Shown in pieces: positions 12,357 to 19,465 of a DNA stretch of 20,601 nt; the stretch's first letter is position 1; each line of letters opens with the position of its first letter. The stretch comes from Candidatus Heimdallarchaeota archaeon (lineage in GTDB: Archaea; Asgardarchaeota; Heimdallarchaeia; Heimdallarchaeales; Heimdallarchaeaceae), in contig JAEOTK010000318.1 of NCBI GenBank assembly GCA_016839875.1, forward strand, positions 1 to 20,601, written 5' to 3'. The notes under the pieces were generated by a model, which searched no databases, was not told the origin of the DNA, and saw only the letters and a program-made list of their open reading frames with translations. A program made the translations under genes and the position numbers.

Positions 12357-14156
12357 TTATTTAAGATAGAAAAGAGGTTTATCTTCATAGCTTTTCTTAA
12401 CTTCGTTCCAGTTGATCTCTCGAGATAACGTTTTGTTTCCCGCATCTACAATATTGAAAGTTTTTCGAGAACTGAGTAATTCATTAGCTTTACGAAGAAT
12501 TGATCTTCTCTGGTAGACTGGTTCTCCAGCTGCATAAGTCATAGCTGTTTGGGAATACTTTTCTCCAAGTATTCCAATTAGTAAATCTTCAGCCATTACG
12601 AATTCTACTAGCATGAATCTATCCTCATAGTCTTTGTCTTGATAAAGTGCTTCTTCTGGTATTAGTGAATATGGCTCTGTTCCCTTATAAGCATGGATGA
12701 AAATCTTAGCTACATCAATCAACCCAATTATAGGATCTAGAAATTCAGATGGAAAAGCTACAGATTCCTCAGAATAGAATATTGTTGGAGGAGTCTCATC
12801 TTTTAATCCTTCTACTCCCGCAGTTTCTACAAAAGCTGGTTGTACTTTCTTCTTTTGCGATTCTATTACTCCACTGATTACAAAATCATCCTCTCGATAG
12901 GAATCATAGATTTCTAGGCCAAGATCAATACCTGAAACACTAATTAAGAGAATTTCATCCAAGATAGATCTGATCCAGCTATCAATAGATTGTGACACTT
13001 TGATCGGTTTTGCCTTAACCTTAGGTGACTTTTCTTTTTTCTTGAAAATTGAGAACAATTTTTTGAAGAATCCTTTTGTTTCTTCTACTTCTATTTTTTC
13101 TTCAACAACTTCTCTTTCTTCCTTTTTCCTTTGGAAAACATCAGTTGAAGGAAGTTCTTTTCTAAAGAAATCCAACGATCTAAGATCTTCTAGTTTTAGT
13201 TGCAGAAGTGTTTCAATCTCTTTCAGATTTATATCATCAATAGGACTCAATAATCCGATCCATCCTTCTGCGTATTCATTTTTTGCATGAACCACAAACA
13301 GATTTATCTCAGGAGCTGAGGTGGCGTATCTTCCCGCGATTCTTAAGTATTTGAGTATATGAGGATTGTCTGAACTCATTAAAGGAACACATTTGTTGAA
13401 TGCTTTGACTAACTGAGACTCTTTTCCTGACAAGAAAGTTTCGAATTTTTCACACTTTGTTTCATCTCTCATCCATTTCATGTAGTAAAAAGCTGCTGAT
13501 TCATTCCAATAAGGAATAGGAACAGCAGGATTTGGTTCTCTATCTGTATCTTGTGCGAAGTGATTAGCAATTAGTTGTGCAAGTAATCCAGGTTCTTTTG
13601 AATGAAGACTACCTTGCATATTTTCCCATTTCTTTTGGGTTCTAGAGAAAACAGTTTGACACAAAGCAGTATCTACAAGATAGGCAACCCACCATATGGG
13701 GATAAATCCACCTTTTTCGGAAACGAATGATATAAGGTGACGTGTGAAATAATCTGTGACCAAAGAAGCAGCAATGTGTTTTGCAACTCCTCTATCCATT
13801 AGATAATAAAATCGCTTTCGACATATTGAAACAATATTGTATGTAAAAGCTACAAGATTGGTAATTTCAAACCACATATTTTCATTTTGAAGTGTCAAAG
13901 TTGACCAGAATTCAATAATTTCCTTTCTCCTTTCATCATCTTCCATTTCGAATTTAACTTCTGAAGAAGTGAGAATATAATCTGCAGTGTATAATGCTGA
14001 AACAATCAGATTTATGGGTCTGGAATATATTTTTTGATACTCTTCTACCAAATCCTTATTCATGTTTTTATAACGATCAAATAACATTAGCAGTTGATGA
14101 GTTTTCTGCGTCTCTGAATATTTTCTGTCTAAAAACCTTGTAATATTTTCTATCAT
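12357..14156 (-). CDS. 599-aa protein of unknown function with basic amphipathic linker
   Basis: I do not recognise this protein. Residues 1-340 are alpha-helical, with aromatic-rich stretches (GGFIPIWWVAYLVDTALC at 149-166, YWNESAAFYYMKWMRDE at 216-232) that look like a globular core and not clear TM spans. Residues 344-359 are strongly acidic (EEREVVEEKIEVEE), followed immediately by KGFFKKLFSIFKKK (361-374) and more Lys. This Phe/Lys pattern is that of a membrane-surface-binding amphipathic helix. Residues 385-599 form a second domain with alternating strands and helices. The layout suggests two domains joined by a charged, possibly membrane-associating hinge. The ATG at 14156 lies about 25 bases below a TATA-like TTTAATTTATA (14176-14186, minus strand), so the mRNA is probably nearly leaderless. 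Neighbours are TPR proteins and a secernin-like enzyme; none reveals its role. Confidence 0.75.
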   Translation of the reverse strand: MIENITRFLDRKYSETQKTHQLLMLFDRYKNMNKDLVEEYQKIYSRPINLIVSALYTADYILTSSEVKFEMEDDERRKEIIEFWSTLTLQNENMWFEITNLVAFTYNIVSICRKRFYYLMDRGVAKHIAASLVTDYFTRHLISFVSEKGGFIPIWWVAYLVDTALCQTVFSRTQKKWENMQGSLHSKEPGLLAQLIANHFAQDTDREPNPAVPIPYWNESAAFYYMKWMRDETKCEKFETFLSGKESQLVKAFNKCVPLMSSDNPHILKYLRIAGRYATSAPEINLFVVHAKNEYAEGWIGLLSPIDDINLKEIETLLQLKLEDLRSLDFFRKELPSTDVFQRKKEEREVVEEKIEVEETKGFFKKLFSIFKKKEKSPKVKAKPIKVSQSIDSWIRSILDEILLISVSGIDLGLEIYDSYREDDFVISGVIESQKKKVQPAFVETAGVEGLKDETPPTIFYSEESVAFPSEFLDPIIGLIDVAKIFIHAYKGTEPYSLIPEEALYQDKDYEDRFMLVEFVMAEDLLIGILGEKYSQTAMTYAAGEPVYQRRSILRKANELLSSRKTFNIVDAGNKTLSREINWNEVKKSYEDKPLFYLK

Positions 14157-14175
14157 TAAGATTAAATTTGAGAGA

Positions 14176-14186
14176 TATAAATTAAA
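14176..14186 (-). promoter_or_regulatory. TATA box of the 599-aa gene
   Basis: TTTAATTTATA on the minus strand is centred about 25 bases before the ATG at 14156, predicting a leaderless or near-leaderless transcript. Confidence 0.45.
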
Positions 14187-14200
14187 CTTATCGCAAAAGG

Positions 14201-14212
14201 AATATTAATTTA
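14201..14212 (+). promoter_or_regulatory. TATA box of the C/D sRNA
   Basis: AATATTAATTTA follows a purine-rich GCAAAAGG (BRE-like) and is centred about 27 bases before 14233, the first base of the terminal stem. This is the expected spacing for a transcript starting at the stem. Confidence 0.45.
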
Positions 14213-14232
14213 GGTGCTTTTTAATTACTATT

Positions 14233-14307
14233 TGCGTGAATGGTGATGAAGGTTTTACCGTTCGAGTCTTACGACAATGTGAAGAACGGCACCTCTGAGT
14301 TCACGCA
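14233..14307 (+). ncRNA. Box C/D guide sRNA (2'-O-methylation guide)
   Basis: A 75-nt element with all parts of an archaeal C/D sRNA. A perfect 8-bp terminal stem TGCGTGAA (14233-14240) / TTCACGCA (14300-14307) encloses a canonical box C GTGATGA (14243-14249) and box D CTGA (14295-14298). Inside is a box C' GTGAAGA (14279-14285, one mismatch) and a degenerate D' candidate CTTA (14268-14271). With L7Ae, Nop5 and fibrillarin such RNAs direct ribose methylation of the base paired to the fifth guide position upstream of D or D'. Guides would end at 14294 and 14267. The 9-nt C'-D spacer is shorter than usual, and I did not identify a target. It is transcribed opposite to both flanking genes and fills their gap. 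A tRNA is excluded: the 3' half lacks a T-arm. Confidence 0.78.
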
Positions 14308-14311
14308 TTAT

Positions 14312-15712
14312 CTAGTCCAGATTTAACCTGTCTATTTTGTTTAATCGTTTCCAATTTCTTCTATAGAATATATTTGGTTTTGAGTTAATTGGTAATGTTT
14401 CTATTTTATTTATCCATTCTTCAGCTTTTTTTCTGCTTTCTTCAAATGCATTATTAGTTATACTCTTCATTTTTTGTATGTCTTGTTCTGAGGATGTTGC
14501 GGATAGATTTAACAAGAGAGCATTAACCTGCTTATGATATTTCTCTTCCAACTCATCTCTCTCCTCTCTATATACTTCAAGTCTCTTCTGATAATCTTGA
14601 AGTACTAATCTATGGAGTTTTTCGTGATGCCACCATAAACTTTCTGGATCATAAACTTCATTACCAGGTTTCATCTCCTTTATCATACCTGGTTTTGGTA
14701 AGAAGATTGGTTTAAAGATGCTAGTACAAGGAGCAGATGAACCCGTAACCCAATGAATTTGAATGTTTTTCTTTAGATGTGCAATATGCGTTCCAACAGT
14801 TTGATCTGGAACCATTAAACTTGTATGATGTTGGCATGGACTTTTCGCTTTTGCCTTTGATGCAGACCAATTTTTTTCTTCTTTTGGGGTGATGTTATGT
14901 TGTCTTAAAGCTGACATGATATCACTTGATGTGATTTTTCCTTTATTTTTAAGCAGAAAAGAAGTTATACACTGTTGCCTTTCTTTTGCTTTAGCAAAGA
15001 AATGGGATCTTTCTTGACAATCTTTTAAAACATGATAAATCTTGAAATTAGGAGTAAAACACATTCTGAAGTTAAAATCTTCTTCTGTGTTACAATATCC
15101 TTTGTCTATTGTGTATTCTATAAGATTAGGATGAATTAAATCATATTCAGTGGTTAAAGAAATAAAGTTTGAAATTGAACTTACATCTTTTACCTTTTTA
15201 GCTATCCAGAATTTATCTATTGCTTCTAATACCCATGCTTCCTCAGGATCAGCTATAATGAAAGAATTATGATAATATCTTGCTAAGCCTGTCTTTCTCT
15301 TACCTGCTCCTCCTTGACCATATTTTTCTAGTAGTTTTGTGATTGTTTCTAGAGCTTCCCTAGATGTTTGAGAACGTTCTAGTGATAATCGTATCAAATC
15401 CATTCCTAATAATCCAGTTTTTCTCACTGGCTCTTTAGTCCAGATCGCTTCATTACCTATAGTTACTCCAAATTCATTAGATCCCATTTCACAGCCAAAC
15501 ATCCAAAAGGGTTTCAGAAGCAGAACATCATATGTTTCTTCTACTTGAGGGATTGTAATGTAAGTACACTTCACTTCTGTGTTTGCTTTATATTGTTGTC
15601 TTGGATTAAATTCTATATTATGAACTTCGTTAGGTTCTCGATTACTATTTTTACCAAAAATAACACTTCCATCTTCAGTAGAATTCCCTATAGCAACAAC
15701 TGTGTCACACAT
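14312..15712 (-). CDS. Secernin-like peptidase C69 family Ntn hydrolase
   Basis: A 466-residue Ntn-hydrolase of the C69/secernin group. The protein begins Met-Cys-Asp-Thr; removal of Met would expose C2 as the N-terminal nucleophile, as in dipeptidase A and secernins. The motifs are closer to eukaryotic secernins than to bacterial PepD: VIFGKNSNREPNEV (17-30), KCTYITIPQVEET (48-60), FGCEMGSNEFGVTIGNEAIW (72-91) followed by TKEP, LLGMDLIRLSLERS (101-114) and EKYGQGG (129-135). Residues about 380-450 are Glu/Lys-rich helices, likely a coiled coil. Dipeptidase activity is known for C69 enzymes; the activity of secernins is less settled. No signal peptide, so cytosolic. Its own TATA-like stretch (TTTTTATTTATTTG, minus strand) lies 25-40 bases upstream. 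The following M20 peptidase, in its own promoter unit, gives a peptide-turnover neighbourhood. Confidence 0.88.
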   Translation of the reverse strand: MCDTVVAIGNSTEDGSVIFGKNSNREPNEVHNIEFNPRQQYKANTEVKCTYITIPQVEETYDVLLLKPFWMFGCEMGSNEFGVTIGNEAIWTKEPVRKTGLLGMDLIRLSLERSQTSREALETITKLLEKYGQGGAGKRKTGLARYYHNSFIIADPEEAWVLEAIDKFWIAKKVKDVSSISNFISLTTEYDLIHPNLIEYTIDKGYCNTEEDFNFRMCFTPNFKIYHVLKDCQERSHFFAKAKERQQCITSFLLKNKGKITSSDIMSALRQHNITPKEEKNWSASKAKAKSPCQHHTSLMVPDQTVGTHIAHLKKNIQIHWVTGSSAPCTSIFKPIFLPKPGMIKEMKPGNEVYDPESLWWHHEKLHRLVLQDYQKRLEVYREERDELEEKYHKQVNALLLNLSATSSEQDIQKMKSITNNAFEESRKKAEEWINKIETLPINSKPNIFYRRNWKRLNKIDRLNLD

Positions 15713-15763
15713 GGACTGATGAAAAAATCAAATAAATAAAAAGCTTACCCCCTTCTTTGGTCA

Positions 15764-17101
15764 TCAAAATTCATGAATTAATTTAACAATGGTTTTCATT
15801 CCAATCTCAAAATCATCAATGAATATGTTCTCATTGGGAGCATGAGCAAGAGACTTAGAATGACCACAACCAATTGAAATACAAGGAACACCTTCAAAAA
15901 GATACATTGGTCCAGATCCACCTACCATTGGCCAGATAATTGGATCATGCCCTTCAATGTCTTTGATAACATCAACAACAGCTTTAGCAAAAGGATCGTT
16001 GATAGATGTTTTAGCAGCAGGATAACCATCCCATTCAGTAATTTCAATATGTTGGAAATTATTCTCATCCCAATATTCTCTGATTTTTTCATGAAGGTTC
16101 TTGGGATCTTGACCAGGTACTAATCTGAAATCTACTTTAGCAAATGCTTCATTAGGAGCAATTGTTTTCCCACCAGGACCCTGATAACCACTCCATTGTC
16201 CACATATGTTACAGGTAGGTTCTAAGAAATATTTCTTCTTCAAATCCAATCCAGTTAAGTTCATTCGGAAATTATCAATCTCAAAATTTTCTTTGAACAG
16301 GTTTTCTTTCAATGGAAATTCCTCGATAACTTTCATGTCCTCTTCTGAAGGTTCTTCTATGTTATCATAGAAACCAGGTACCAGAATTCTATCTTCTCTG
16401 TCCTTCAGTGCAGCTAAAGCCCAAGTTAATTCATAAGCTGCATTATCAACAAATTGAGTGTAACCACTATGAACATCTCTACCAATTGTCTTTGTTTTAA
16501 GATGAAAATACATAATGCCTTTAACGCCTAGATAAACTTGCTGAGTACCATCTCCATCTCTACCACCGAATTCCCAAATACAACCATCAGCTTTCAGAGC
16601 AAAATCCCTATTGTTTTTCACAAAATGACCTAAATTCGGAGAACCTACTTCCTCTTCACCTTCAATTAGGAATTTAATGTTAATTGGAGGTTTACCAAAT
16701 ATCTCGTTGTATGCATTTATTGCTTCAAGACGACAAATAATTTCACCTTTATTGTCCGAAACACCTCTAGCAAATATCTTACCATCTCTAATAGTCGGTT
16801 CGAATGGAGGAGATTCCCATAATTCTATTGGGTCCTCAGGCTGAACATCATAATGATCATAAAACATAAGAGTCTTGTCAGCACCAACATTCATTTCTGC
16901 ACAAAAAACTCTATTGCCAGGAGTATCAGATGTAAAATAGCTGAAACCTGCGTCTGAAAAGATTTTAGATAGAAATTCAATAGCTTCTTGTTCTCCTGTA
17001 TCTTTTGCAGCTATACTTTGTATTTTAAGAAAATCACAAAGTAGCTCAATTGATTTATCCTTCCCTGCATTTATTTTCTGGTAAACATCATCTAGTGACA
17101 T
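15764..17101 (-). CDS. M20 family metallopeptidase (dipeptidase / ArgE-DapE-like)
   Basis: A 445-residue zinc peptidase of clan MH that cleaves dipeptides or acylated amino acids. Ligands and catalytic residues are visible: H83 and D85 in YDHYDVQPED, D116 in RGVSDNKGE, EGEEEVGS (147-154) with the general base and metal Glu, and a final His in GCGHSKSLAHAPNENIFIDD near the C-terminus. The dimerisation domain lies in the middle and carries GRDVHSGYTQF, giving the lid-domain His. The frame stays open to an ATG at 17140, but I chose ATG at 17101 (MSLDDVYQ): the TATA box TTATATATT at 17129-17138 overlaps the upstream ATG, and the extra 13 residues are hydrophobic and not family-like. Four Cys around 300-320 include C-x-x-C (PTCNICGQW), of unclear meaning. 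Confidence 0.9.
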   Translation of the reverse strand: MSLDDVYQKINAGKDKSIELLCDFLKIQSIAAKDTGEQEAIEFLSKIFSDAGFSYFTSDTPGNRVFCAEMNVGADKTLMFYDHYDVQPEDPIELWESPPFEPTIRDGKIFARGVSDNKGEIICRLEAINAYNEIFGKPPINIKFLIEGEEEVGSPNLGHFVKNNRDFALKADGCIWEFGGRDGDGTQQVYLGVKGIMYFHLKTKTIGRDVHSGYTQFVDNAAYELTWALAALKDREDRILVPGFYDNIEEPSEEDMKVIEEFPLKENLFKENFEIDNFRMNLTGLDLKKKYFLEPTCNICGQWSGYQGPGGKTIAPNEAFAKVDFRLVPGQDPKNLHEKIREYWDENNFQHIEITEWDGYPAAKTSINDPFAKAVVDVIKDIEGHDPIIWPMVGGSGPMYLFEGVPCISIGCGHSKSLAHAPNENIFIDDFEIGMKTIVKLIHEF

Positions 17102-17128
17102 TTTAATCAAGATTTGAAAAAAAACAAG

Positions 17129-17138
17129 AATATATAAC
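17129..17138 (-). promoter_or_regulatory. TATA box of the M20 peptidase gene
   Basis: GTTATATATT on the minus strand is centred about 32 bases before the ATG at 17101, predicting a transcript start near 17107. Its overlap with the alternative ATG at 17140 decides the start in favour of 17101. Confidence 0.6.
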
Positions 17139-17163
17139 ATTATCCTATGAAAAAGCTGTTAGT

Positions 17164-18393
17164 TCATTGTATCTTTTTTAGTTCTTCCAGCCATCTTACC
17201 TGCTTTGTTTTGCAATTCGGACAAGAATGAGTTTTTTCAAGCCATATGATTAGATGTGATTTGTGAGAATATACCCCGCAGCAAGGTGTTTGGACTACAT
17301 TTTCTTTTTCTGAGGGTTGAAGATCTAAAAGACATACAGAGCACATTGGACGCTTTGCTTTACATTTTGGGCATTCAATGTCATTTTCATCCAATTTTTC
17401 TCCACAACCATAGCATTCAATGTAAACTACAGCTCTTACTCCAATCTTTTGTTCTATTAATTCGGTATATATTTCCCTAATTAATTTAAGAATAGAAGGA
17501 ATTTGAGTATAATCATGGAATCCTACAGAAGTATGCTTTCTATTAATATAAATGAGCTCTAGTGACGGGGCAAGCTGAACTAACATGTTCTGCAAATCTG
17601 TCTTTGTCTGAAGTAAGTCGAAATCCAAAGCATGTGAATAGTTAACAGTGTAGAGAGACTCAAGAGTTTCGTTGCTTAATTCCTTGTTTTTTACATCTTC
17701 ATCATCAAATTCAAAAATTCTCGCTGAAAATGTGAATGGTTGATATTTCCTGAAAATAGATTCGAGGATAATATTGTTCTCCTTTGATACTTTCAAAATC
17801 ACTTTGAGTAGAAAGGAAAATTCATTCGCCTTTGGAAATTCAAGAAATAAGACTGTATCATCTTTAACTTCTTGAACCAAGACATTCTCCGCTTGTATTT
17901 CTCCCAATATTGCATTCAAATCATGCAACAAATCAAATTTGGATGATGTTTTATCTTCTAAGAACTCATTAATAGGTTGAGGTTGTATTTTTCCAAACAA
18001 TTCTTCATTGTCAGATATTCTACTACGACCAGTTATAATATCAAGAGCTTCTTGTTCTCCTAGTGCAATAACTGGTGCAGGCGAACCTCCTCTTCTAGCC
18101 AGTGAAGTAAGAACTCTTGTATGTGTACTCTTTGGTTTCCCCTTCCTCATTCCTTTAACAAAAAGACTTCTGCTGGGCTGCAGTTTTTTTCTTTCATAGT
18201 ATCGACCTCCAGCTTTTCTTGAAAAATATGCTAGAATAGGAATGAAGACAACTATTAGAACTTCTAAAACAATGAAATCTCTCAAACTTAGTGTAAGAAC
18301 AAACACTATTGTCAATATAATAATAAAAAAGAACACGATTAGGTAGTAATAAGTCTCCCAAGCCTTTTTCCAAAAACTCTTGAATTTTCCCAT
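17164..18393 (-). CDS. Membrane-anchored zinc-ribbon plus RING-H2-like protein (putative E3 ligase)
   Basis: A 409-residue protein with two N-terminal TM helices (about 16-35 and 40-57). Positive clusters before the first (KFKSFWKKAW) and after the second (SRKAGGRYYERKK) put both ends in the cytosol. Residues 95-325 are a soluble alpha/beta region I do not recognise. The C-terminus holds a zinc ribbon, C327-x2-C330 ... C341-x2-C344, directly followed by a RING-like cross-brace: C351-x2-C354 ... C371, C372 ... H377-x2-H380 ... C391-x2-C394. The stretch CCGVYSHKSHLIIWL resembles the CGHxFHxxCLxxWL core of RING-H2 ligases, and W384 sits at the position of the E2-contacting Trp. RING E3s transfer ubiquitin; some Asgard archaea encode ubiquitin, E1 and E2, but none is in this window. 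Non-ligase zinc-ribbon roles are possible. Divergent from degV. Confidence 0.78.
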   Translation of the reverse strand: MGKFKSFWKKAWETYYYLIVFFFIIILTIVFVLTLSLRDFIVLEVLIVVFIPILAYFSRKAGGRYYERKKLQPSRSLFVKGMRKGKPKSTHTRVLTSLARRGGSPAPVIALGEQEALDIITGRSRISDNEELFGKIQPQPINEFLEDKTSSKFDLLHDLNAILGEIQAENVLVQEVKDDTVLFLEFPKANEFSFLLKVILKVSKENNIILESIFRKYQPFTFSARIFEFDDEDVKNKELSNETLESLYTVNYSHALDFDLLQTKTDLQNMLVQLAPSLELIYINRKHTSVGFHDYTQIPSILKLIREIYTELIEQKIGVRAVVYIECYGCGEKLDENDIECPKCKAKRPMCSVCLLDLQPSEKENVVQTPCCGVYSHKSHLIIWLEKTHSCPNCKTKQVRWLEELKKIQ

Positions 18394-18420
18394 CTTATCC
18401 TGTTAACTTTAGTTCCTCAA

Positions 18421-18444
18421 CTTTATATATTATTGTATTTAACC
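18421..18444 (-). promoter_or_regulatory. Promoter of the RING-like gene
   Basis: The minus strand reads GGTTAAATA (18436-18444), then ATAATATATAAAG over 18421-18433, roughly 30-50 bases before the ATG at 18393: an upstream BRE-like element plus strong TATA. A second GGTTAAATA copy (18482-18490) lies 46 bases away in the same divergent gap. Confidence 0.45.
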
Positions 18445-18476
18445 TTCCATTTTTCTGGAATTAAAATAGAAGTTCA

Positions 18477-18490
18477 ATTTTTATTTAACC
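18477..18490 (+). promoter_or_regulatory. TATA-like element of the degV gene
   Basis: TTTTTATTTAACCC is centred about 25-30 bases before the two candidate TTG starts (18506 and 18515), implying a leaderless or near-leaderless mRNA. Confidence 0.4.
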
Positions 18491-18505
18491 CATTAGCTTT
18501 CAAAT

Positions 18506-19390
18506 TTGATAGTCTTGAAAATCAGAGTAGTTTCCAATGCAGCGATTGATTTACCTGAAGAGCTTATGGAAAAATATAATATCGCTAAAATCCCTCATGT
18601 TGTTTTTTTTGATGATAAAGATTGGAAACTAGGTGTCGACATATCTGCAGAGGATTTCTATAAAGTGCTTCAAACAGAAAAGATCATTCCATCAACCTCA
18701 AATCCTGAACCTATAGATTTTCTAAATGCCTTTGATGAAAGTTTTGCTGAATTCAACTATGATCATGTTTTTTGTATAACAGCTGCAAAAGCAATGGGGA
18801 GTGCAACGTACTCCGCAGCAAAGATGGCTGCAAAAAGATTTAAGGAAAAAATAACCTTAATTGATACTGAATCTGCAACTGGAGTACAAGGTTTAATAGC
18901 TCTGAATATTGTAGAAATGGCAGAAAAGGGTATAAAAGTGAAGGAGATTCTTCGAATAGTAGAAGATCTAAAACAGAATTATTTTATGGGAGGTGGTTTC
19001 TGGACACTTGATAACATCTTCAAATCAGGTAGACTAAATTCGAAATTTGCTCTTTATCTAACAAAATTACTTAGAATCAAGCCAATTATAAAAATGGAGA
19101 ATCCAGGCGATCTACATTCAAAGTTTCCAGGATTATTTTTCAAGTGGACTATGATTAGGCGTATTGTACGAATGGCAATAAAGGAATTGAAAAAAGATAT
19201 AGATTATGACATGATAGTTTCACATGTAGGTAATCTAAAAGGAGCAGAAAAAATAGTTAAGAAAATAATAAAGAAGCTCAGTATAAATAGGCATTATATT
19301 ACTTTTGCAGCACCGGTTGTTGGCACTCACACTGGGTGGGGGACTGTACTTCTCTCTTTGCTTCCTTCGATAGAACAAAAAGAAGTTTAA
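18506..19390 (+). CDS. DegV family fatty-acid-binding protein
   Basis: A 294-residue DegV-fold protein. Family members (FakB in Firmicutes) bind a single fatty acid between two domains and hand it to a fatty-acid kinase; the role in archaea is unsettled. Diagnostic segments are the N-terminal VVSNAAIDLPEEL (8-20, equivalent to VTDSAADLP), STSNPEP for the lipid-contacting TSQPSP-type motif, LDNIFKSGRLNSKFALYLTK for the LxYLKKGGRI-type region, and the C-terminal VVGTHTGWGT (for GAHTGPGA). No FakA-like kinase is in the window. No ATG is available at the N-terminus; TTG at 18506 or TTG at 18515 (giving KIRVVSN after Met) could be used, and the family start favours 18515 slightly. Same strand as the sulfhydrylase gene, 75 bases away, but that gene has its own TATA. 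Confidence 0.9.
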   Translation: MIVLKIRVVSNAAIDLPEELMEKYNIAKIPHVVFFDDKDWKLGVDISAEDFYKVLQTEKIIPSTSNPEPIDFLNAFDESFAEFNYDHVFCITAAKAMGSATYSAAKMAAKRFKEKITLIDTESATGVQGLIALNIVEMAEKGIKVKEILRIVEDLKQNYFMGGGFWTLDNIFKSGRLNSKFALYLTKLLRIKPIIKMENPGDLHSKFPGLFFKWTMIRRIVRMAIKELKKDIDYDMIVSHVGNLKGAEKIVKKIIKKLSINRHYITFAAPVVGTHTGWGTVLLSLLPSIEQKEV

Positions 19391-19433
19391 TAGTCAATAT
19401 GGGGAAGTTTTCTACTTTTCTTGAAAATATGAA

Positions 19434-19443
19434 AAATTTAAGT
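19434..19443 (+). promoter_or_regulatory. TATA box of the sulfhydrylase gene
   Basis: AAATTTAAGT follows an A-rich stretch and is centred about 28 bases before the ATG at 19466, so the mRNA is probably leaderless. It shares the TTTAAGT core with the box at 4617-4625. Confidence 0.5.
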
Positions 19444-19465
19444 ATTCAATAATTCTACATTCCAT

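Noticed and set aside
14233..14307. tRNA-like appearance (7-8 bp end stem and a GTTCGAGTC string)
   Set aside because: The TTCGA string is in the middle, not in a 5-bp T-arm next to the 3' acceptor strand, and no anticodon arm fits. The C and D boxes explain the element better.
12245..15751. Shared GCTTACCCC string near the starts of the TPR and secernin-like genes (plus-strand text)
   Set aside because: The distances to the start codons differ greatly (about 6 versus about 30-40 bases), and nine bases twice in 20 kb is weak evidence.
17102..17140. N-terminal hydrophobic extension of the M20 peptidase (possible signal peptide)
   Set aside because: The predicted TATA box overlaps the upstream ATG, so this stretch would not be in the mRNA. 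It is also short and not followed by a cleavage-like site.
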